A stretch of DNA of 64,000 bases from Bacteroidales bacterium (lineage in GTDB: Bacteria > Bacteroidota > Bacteroidia > Bacteroidales > F082): the NCBI GenBank assembly GCA_023229135.1, contig JALNZT010000001.1:202174-266173 (forward strand), given 5' to 3'. The position numbers were made by a program, and so were the translations under genes. The notes below the pieces were generated by a model, which had not been told where the DNA came from, made no database searches, and saw nothing but the letters and a program-made list of their open reading frames with translations. Position 1 is the first letter of the stretch, and every line of letters begins with the position of its first letter. Below are positions 60,181 through 64,000 of this stretch, one piece after another.

Positions 60181-61939
60181 CCACATATTAACCAAAGGTA
60201 AAGTCATTGATGACAAATATACCGTGACCTTCTTTCTAAAAAAAGGGAGTTATGCTGAAACTTATCGTGTAAAAGACCAAGAAGGAAAAACAAAGCTTTT
60301 GAAACTGTTTAGGTATTCAAAATTGAACAGAACACAGTTTACTGAAAATGGTGATGTTTTGGAGGTAGAGATTTTAAAAGAAATCAAACATCCAAATTTG
60401 GTTAAATACTGTGATAGTGGCGAACTTCTTTTAGATGGTCAAAAATATTCTTATGCAATCCTTGATTACATCAGTGGGGAAACCTTGGCAGACAAATTAA
60501 AAAGAGAACAGACAATTAATCCGTATGAAGTTAAAGACATTATTTCAGGCGTTTTGAACGGATTGAACTATTTGCATTCTCTTCAAGATCCAATTATTCA
60601 CAACGATATTTCGAACTTAAACGTGATGTTGGATTTATCAGGTAAAGTTGCGATTCCTAAAATCATTGACTTTGGCTATGCCCGTTTTTTAAGTCAATCA
60701 AACAAAGACTTTTTAAAGGACGGATTAAATCCATTTTATCAAGCGAATGAAGCATTTAATAAAGTGTTTTCGGTACAAAGTGATATGTTTTCAGTTGGTG
60801 CATTTTATTTTCATTTGTTAGAAGGATTACCGCCTTGGTTTGTTGAAATTTCAAAATACAAAGCAGATTCCATTAAGTTGGAAGATGCTGTTATCGAAGA
60901 ACGTAGAAAGCCTTTAAAATTTTCGTCAGGTACAGACCAAAATACCCAAAACATAATCAGCAAAGCATTACAGCCAAATGCTGAAAATCGATTTAAAAGT
61001 GTCAAGGACTTTATTAAAGCAATGAATGGCGAAATGGAAGTACAACAACTTTCATCACCGCAAGAAGTGTCTAAGCCGAAACTAAAGGAAATAAAAAAAG
61101 GAAAAGGGTTTTCAGCAATCGCAGGAATGCAAGAACTGAAAGACACTATCCAATTGGATGTGATTGATGCCTTAAATGAAAAAGAGCGTTACGCAGAATA
61201 TGGCTTGACCATTCCAAACGGAATGTTACTTTATGGCCCACCAGGTTGTGGTAAAACCTTCTTTGCAGAGCGAATGGCAGAAGAAATAGGATTTAATTTC
61301 TATCAATTAAAGCCATCTGATATTCAGAGTAAGTATGTAAACGAATCACAGGAAAAAATCAAAAACCTTTTTGATGAAGCTCGTGAAAATGCACCAAGTA
61401 TTATTTTCATTGATGAATTGGATGCAGTTGTTCCCAATCGTGACAACTCGAATGTAAATCATATGAATACAAGTGCTGTTAATGAGTTTTTAGCACAAAT
61501 GAATAATTGCGGAGATGATGGCATTTTTATTATCGGAGCAACTAACAGACCTAATTCAATTGACCCAGCCATTTTGAGAGCAGGAAGATTGGACAAAATA
61601 ATTTATTTACCACCGCCCGACTTTGAAGCCCGTGAGTTAATGTTTAAACTTTACTTGGAAAAAAGACCAAGAGAAGTTGGTTTAAACTACTCTGAATTTG
61701 CAATAGCAACAGAAAACTACGTTTCAAGTGATATAAAATTCCTTTGTGATGAAGCGTCAAGAAAAGCATTGAAAATGAAATCAAGAATTTCCAAGGAAAT
61801 TTTACTTGATACCATAAACAATAATAAGCCTTCAATTAAGCTAGATGAATTGCAAAGTTACATCGCTATAAGAGCAAAGATGGAAGGGTTATCAGATAAT
61901 ACTAACGACCGACCAAGAATCGGTTTTAAAAACAATTAG
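60164..61939 (+). CDS. Protein kinase-AAA+ ATPase fusion (Hsp70 module, gene 6)
   Basis: The 591 residues join a eukaryote-like Ser/Thr kinase (about 15-285) to a classical AAA+ domain (about 320-560). Kinase features: KKGSYAETY loop, Lys47, IIHNDISNLN (His146, Asp148, Asn153; the usual Arg of HRD is Asn), DFG at 169-171. AAA+ features: GPPGCGKT (358-365), IIFIDELDA (Asp417, Glu418), GATNRPNSIDPAILRAGRLDK with arginine finger. The AAA part resembles FtsH/Cdc48/Vps4. The fusion suggests phosphorylation-controlled remodelling of proteins handed over by the Hsp70 pair. Such a fusion is rare. Confidence 0.88.
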   Translation: MPSKHNHILTKGKVIDDKYTVTFFLKKGSYAETYRVKDQEGKTKLLKLFRYSKLNRTQFTENGDVLEVEILKEIKHPNLVKYCDSGELLLDGQKYSYAILDYISGETLADKLKREQTINPYEVKDIISGVLNGLNYLHSLQDPIIHNDISNLNVMLDLSGKVAIPKIIDFGYARFLSQSNKDFLKDGLNPFYQANEAFNKVFSVQSDMFSVGAFYFHLLEGLPPWFVEISKYKADSIKLEDAVIEERRKPLKFSSGTDQNTQNIISKALQPNAENRFKSVKDFIKAMNGEMEVQQLSSPQEVSKPKLKEIKKGKGFSAIAGMQELKDTIQLDVIDALNEKERYAEYGLTIPNGMLLYGPPGCGKTFFAERMAEEIGFNFYQLKPSDIQSKYVNESQEKIKNLFDEARENAPSIIFIDELDAVVPNRDNSNVNHMNTSAVNEFLAQMNNCGDDGIFIIGATNRPNSIDPAILRAGRLDKIIYLPPPDFEARELMFKLYLEKRPREVGLNYSEFAIATENYVSSDIKFLCDEASRKALKMKSRISKEILLDTINNNKPSIKLDELQSYIAIRAKMEGLSDNTNDRPRIGFKNN

Positions 61940-61941
61940 AT

Positions 61942-62481
61942 ATGGAAACATTACATTTCAATAAGCTGCTTCTCAAGACCGCATTTTCTTGTATGGCTTG
62001 CGATGGTGATATTGACAAAAGGGAAATCAAATTGATTAAGCAATTGCAAAAGGAACATAAAACCTTTGGAGAAATTGACATCAATGCGGAATTAGATACT
62101 TTATTACTTGCTATCAATAAAGACGGTCATCAATTTTTAAAGAGATATTTCAACGAACTTACAACTACTGAATTAACAGAAGCAGATGAATTGAAATTGA
62201 TTAAAGTTGCAATAGATACCATTAAAGCAGATGAAAAAGTTGAATACAGCGAAATCAAGTTTTTTAAAGTTATTCGCTCAAAACTGAAAATTAACAATGA
62301 GCCAATTCTTGAAAAGCATCCTGATTTTGAAGACTATTTGGAACAAGATATTATAACTGACTCATACTTATCAAGGTTGCAAGACGACTTTTTTGACACG
62401 CATATTTCAAATGAATTTGAGTTGATAAGTGAAATTGATGATGACATTTTTGACAACACGAAAGACAAAAATGAAGAATAG
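61942..62481 (+). CDS. TerB-like protein (Hsp70 module, gene 7)
   Basis: A 179-residue acidic helical protein. It has the TerB pattern twice: KTAFSCMACDGDIDKREIKLIKQLQ near residues 11-35 and DTIKADEKVEYSEIKFFKVIRSKL near 92-115, each with an Asp-Gly or Asp-Glu followed by Glu that can bind a metal ion. The C-terminal 60 residues are strongly acidic and unstructured. TerB-like proteins sit in tellurite and phage-linked stress operons, often with CFI-box and Hsp70 proteins. It starts 2 bp after the kinase-AAA gene. Confidence 0.8.
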   Translation: METLHFNKLLLKTAFSCMACDGDIDKREIKLIKQLQKEHKTFGEIDINAELDTLLLAINKDGHQFLKRYFNELTTTELTEADELKLIKVAIDTIKADEKVEYSEIKFFKVIRSKLKINNEPILEKHPDFEDYLEQDIITDSYLSRLQDDFFDTHISNEFELISEIDDDIFDNTKDKNEE

Positions 62482-62779
62482 TATAGCTTTAATAAAGATT
62501 GTATTAGCAATTCTGTTGTTTCTGTGTCTGTTGGATATGCCATACGGCTTTTATCAATTTGTCCGTTTTGTTGCTCTAATTGGTTTCGGAATATTAGCAT
62601 ACAAAGCAATTGAACAGAATAGGAAACCTGAAATGATAGTTTACGGTGGACTTGCCCTACTCTTTCAACCATTTTTTAAAATAGCACTTGGGAGAGAAAT
62701 GTGGAATATCGTAGACGTGATTGTCGGCATTGGATTAATAGGAAGTTTGATTATGAATAGAACGAAAAGCCAACGCTAA
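62471..62779 (+). CDS. Small membrane protein, DUF6804-like (Hsp70 module, gene 8)
   Basis: From the ATG at 62471 the product has 102 residues with three or four membrane helices and the pattern LDMPYGFYQFVRFVALIGFGILAYKAIE and LALLFQPFFKIALGREMWNIVDVIVG, which I associate with DUF6804. Function unknown. An upstream in-frame ATG at 62429 would give a poor N-terminus, whereas 62471 overlaps the TerB stop by 11 bp. The last codons (SQR, TAA at 62777) lie inside the 3' shell repeat, as in the Wadjet-like cassette. Confidence 0.7.
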   Translation: MKNSIALIKIVLAILLFLCLLDMPYGFYQFVRFVALIGFGILAYKAIEQNRKPEMIVYGGLALLFQPFFKIALGREMWNIVDVIVGIGLIGSLIMNRTKSQR

Positions 62780-62860
62780 AAGCCATACACATTTGCAATT
62801 CGCACCAGCCGACACACAACCCAAAAATTGCAAAAGAGTATGTCTTTGCCAACGCTGACA
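62767..62860 (+). repeat. 3' shell hairpin of the Hsp70 cassette
   Basis: Starts AAGCCAACGC in the last gene. CATAC-ACAT-TTGCAATT pairs with AATTGCAA-AAGA-GTATG; the stem differs from that at 51996 by matched changes on both arms, so the pairing is kept. It ends TTTGCCAACGCTGACAG. Confidence 0.78.
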
Positions 62861-62882
62861 GACGACTGAAAAAAAAGTACGA

Positions 62883-63018
62883 CCGCACAACAATGGCTAT
62901 ACGTAATGCGGGTTTAAGTGCTGAAATTAAAGTAATTACATTAAATAAACTAAGTGCTAAATTGAAAGGTAAGTGCCTTGAAATCCCGCACTACGCATAG
63001 CCGAGACCGTTAGCTGTG
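62883..63018 (+). repeat. attC site 9 (Hsp70 cassette)
   Basis: R'' CCGCACAAC (62883-62891) is complementary to the cassette start GTTGTGCGG, 10.6 kb upstream. Arms GGCTATACGTAATGCGGG and CCCGCACTACGCATAGCC are the same as in attC 8. Junction GTT at 63009. Confidence 0.85.
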
Positions 63019-63045
63019 ATTTAAAAAAACGACACGATACACGGA

Positions 63046-63486
63046 ATGATAAAGAAAATGATAATAGGAATATTGCCAGTGATTGTAGGCGGACTAATTT
63101 ACCTGACTTACAGAACTGACTCGTTATTAATGTTCGGTTGGTTTAATAAAATTGGACTTTCTGACACGGTTGACTTCTTGCGTTCAAACACACATTTGCA
63201 AAACTTACCTATTCCAAGTTGGATAAAATTTAGCTTGCCAGATGCTTTATGGCTTTTTTCATTCAACTATATTCTATTGATTTTGTGGAATTTCAATGTA
63301 AATCGACAATCAGCTTTTTGGCTATTCTTAGCACCAGCAATTGGAGTTTTTTCAGAAATCGGACAATTAAATGGAATTGTTCCAGGGACATTTGATATGG
63401 TGGACTTAGGTTTACTTCTAATAGCGACACTTTTACCTTTTCTTTCAATTAATAATCTAAAATCAATTAAACTCAAAACAATATGA
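63046..63486 (+). CDS. Cassette 10: VanZ-like membrane protein
   Basis: The 146 residues form four membrane helices with LPDALWLFSFNYILLILWNF, GVFSEIGQLNGIVPGTFDMVDL and a final helix LLLIATLLPFL. The SEIGQ...GTFDMVDL pattern is that of VanZ-like proteins, a family of small integral membrane proteins with no firm biochemical role. The ATG lies 36 bp from the cassette junction. It overlaps the next gene by 4 bp (ATGA). Confidence 0.75.
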   Translation: MIKKMIIGILPVIVGGLIYLTYRTDSLLMFGWFNKIGLSDTVDFLRSNTHLQNLPIPSWIKFSLPDALWLFSFNYILLILWNFNVNRQSAFWLFLAPAIGVFSEIGQLNGIVPGTFDMVDLGLLLIATLLPFLSINNLKSIKLKTI

Positions 63487-63863
63487 CAACAAAAAAACTA
63501 ATGAAACATTTTCTTTCAATTTTAACTGTTTGCTTCTTTATTTTCATTGCATTTGGAAGTGACGATGAAGAAAGTAAAACAAATGCTGACGGAACACCCA
63601 AAACAGAACGACAAATTAAGGTGGAAAGCCAATTCAGCTCTTGGGATGGCTCACACAGAGGTCTGACCGATTTAATAAAGAAAAGTATGAACGACCCAGA
63701 CAGTTACGAACATATAGAAACGAGATTTAGAGATGATGGAGACAATATTTACGTAATAACTAAATTCAGAGGTGCAAACGCATTTGGAGGAAAGGTAATT
63801 AATACGGTTACTGCGAGAGTTGATTTCAGCGGTAATGTGATTGAAGTTATAAGTCAAGAATAA
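63483..63863 (+). CDS. Cassette 10: secreted small protein, unknown function
   Basis: The 126 residues start with a membrane-export signal (LSILTVCFFIFIAFGS; no clear lipobox Cys at the cleavage point), then an acidic linker, then a folded domain: SQFSSWDGSHRGLTDLIKKSMNDPDSYEH and ITKFRGANAFGGKVINTVTARVDFSGNVIEVI. The domain recurs in uncharacterised secreted proteins of other bacteria, as I recall it, without a known role. It is translationally coupled to the VanZ-like gene. Confidence 0.65.
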   Translation: MTTKKLMKHFLSILTVCFFIFIAFGSDDEESKTNADGTPKTERQIKVESQFSSWDGSHRGLTDLIKKSMNDPDSYEHIETRFRDDGDNIYVITKFRGANAFGGKVINTVTARVDFSGNVIEVISQE

Positions 63864-63867
63864 AAAC

Positions 63868-63967
63868 CACAGCTAATAAATAGGACTCTAAGCGGTCGGC
63901 ACGACCCAGCGCGGAGTCCATGTTGAACTACATCCCGCCTTAGTATGTGCTTAGAAAAGGGTTTGCT
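63868..63967 (+). repeat. attC site 10, shorter and less regular
   Basis: R'' CACAGCTAAT (63868-63877) complements the cassette start GTTAGCTGTG except for the last base. Arms CTAAGCGG and CCGCCTTAG pair with one bulge, and GGACTC/GAGTCC (63883, 63914) pair inside. The junction is probably GTT at 63961; a GTTGGG at 63991 is the alternative. Confidence 0.55.
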
Positions 63968-64000
63968 TGTTTAATGTGGCGTTTACCAAAGTTGGGTTAC

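Larger units (their letters stand above)
33996..63961 (+). mobile_element. Integron-like cassette array with multi-gene cassettes
   Basis: A tyrosine recombinase is followed by cassettes with junctions after the G of GTT at 35711, 36557, 36914, 43102, 44220, 44973, 45848, 46694, 52238, 63009 and probably 63961. The first bases of a cassette are complementary to the R'' arm of the attC at its own 3' end over 8-10 bp (for example GTTGTGCGTA with TACGCACAAC, GTTGTAGCAC with GTGCTACAAC, GTTATAGGGC with GCCCTATAAC). This is the rule for integron cassettes that circularise and reinsert. Cassette lengths are 846, 357, 6188, 1118, 753, 875, 846, 5544, 10771 and about 952 bp. Nearly all genes read away from the recombinase, and the DNA is AT-richer than the flanking chromosome. 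Confidence 0.85.

Noticed and set aside
1..64000. CRISPR arrays, rRNA and tRNA genes
   Set aside because: I saw no regularly spaced short repeats with unique spacers and no rRNA or tRNA signature anywhere; tRNA detection by eye is limited.
63961..64000. Next cassette after the last junction
   Set aside because: Only about 40 bases remain, too few to call a gene.

Overview
The window comes from a member of the Bacteroidota. Three things show this: promoters of the form TTG-N19/20-TAnnTTTG (for example before the SRP RNA and the S24 repressor), a type IX secretion sorting domain on a large secreted protein, and many families typical of the phylum (DUF4199, DUF4159, DUF2807/GIN, PorT-like barrel, TPR histidine kinase). 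The exact genus cannot be told from the sequence.

Region 1 (1 to about 33470) is ordinary chromosome. In order it holds a YciO-type gene cut by the window edge, the small SRP RNA, a DUF4199-DUF4199-glycosyltransferase-epimerase operon, a glutaryl-CoA-dehydrogenase-like gene, TPR and DUF4199 membrane proteins, a transporter / saccharopine-dehydrogenase-like / rRNA-type methyltransferase operon facing a MarR regulator, and a symporter-GNAT-alanine racemase-ornithine-type racemase operon. Then follow a TPR histidine kinase, envelope proteins, an AlgX-like protein, a C1A-like protease with a T9SS tail, RsmE with DUF4159, an LTA-synthase-like enzyme, YggS, a Na+/Ca2+ exchanger, and an S24 repressor divergent from DNA polymerase IV.

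Region 2 (about 33480 to the end) is a large integron-like array. A tyrosine recombinase with an unusual N-terminal half lies at 33996-35615 and reads towards nine complete cassettes plus a tenth junction near the window end. Each cassette ends in an attC-like imperfect inverted repeat of about 100-137 bp. The first bases of nearly every cassette (GTT...) are exactly complementary to the R'' arm of its own attC, which is the signature of integron cassettes. The cargo is: an MBL-fold protein (present twice as identical 846-bp cassettes), a reverse-oriented small ORF, a 6.2-kb restriction-modification module (XRE, Vsr, C5 methyltransferase, McrB-like, McrC/DUF2357-like), an Mrr-like nuclease, a lipoprotein, a PorT-like barrel, a 5.5-kb Wadjet/MksBEF-like module, a 10.8-kb Hsp70 module, and a VanZ-like/secreted-protein pair.

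The three large multi-gene cassettes, and only those, carry an extra hairpin repeat just inside the 5' junction and a related one just before the attC. The Wadjet-like and Hsp70 cassettes share almost the same outer shell around unrelated cargo. The 10.8-kb Hsp70 cassette (52239-63009) is the best candidate for an undescribed system. It combines a CFI-box protein, a membrane coiled-coil protein, a complete Hsp70, a secreted SH3 protein, a second Hsp70 whose nucleotide-binding motifs are destroyed, a protein-kinase-AAA+ fusion, a TerB-like protein and a small membrane protein, all tightly packed on one strand. Its neighbours suggest a defence or stress role, but that is inference.
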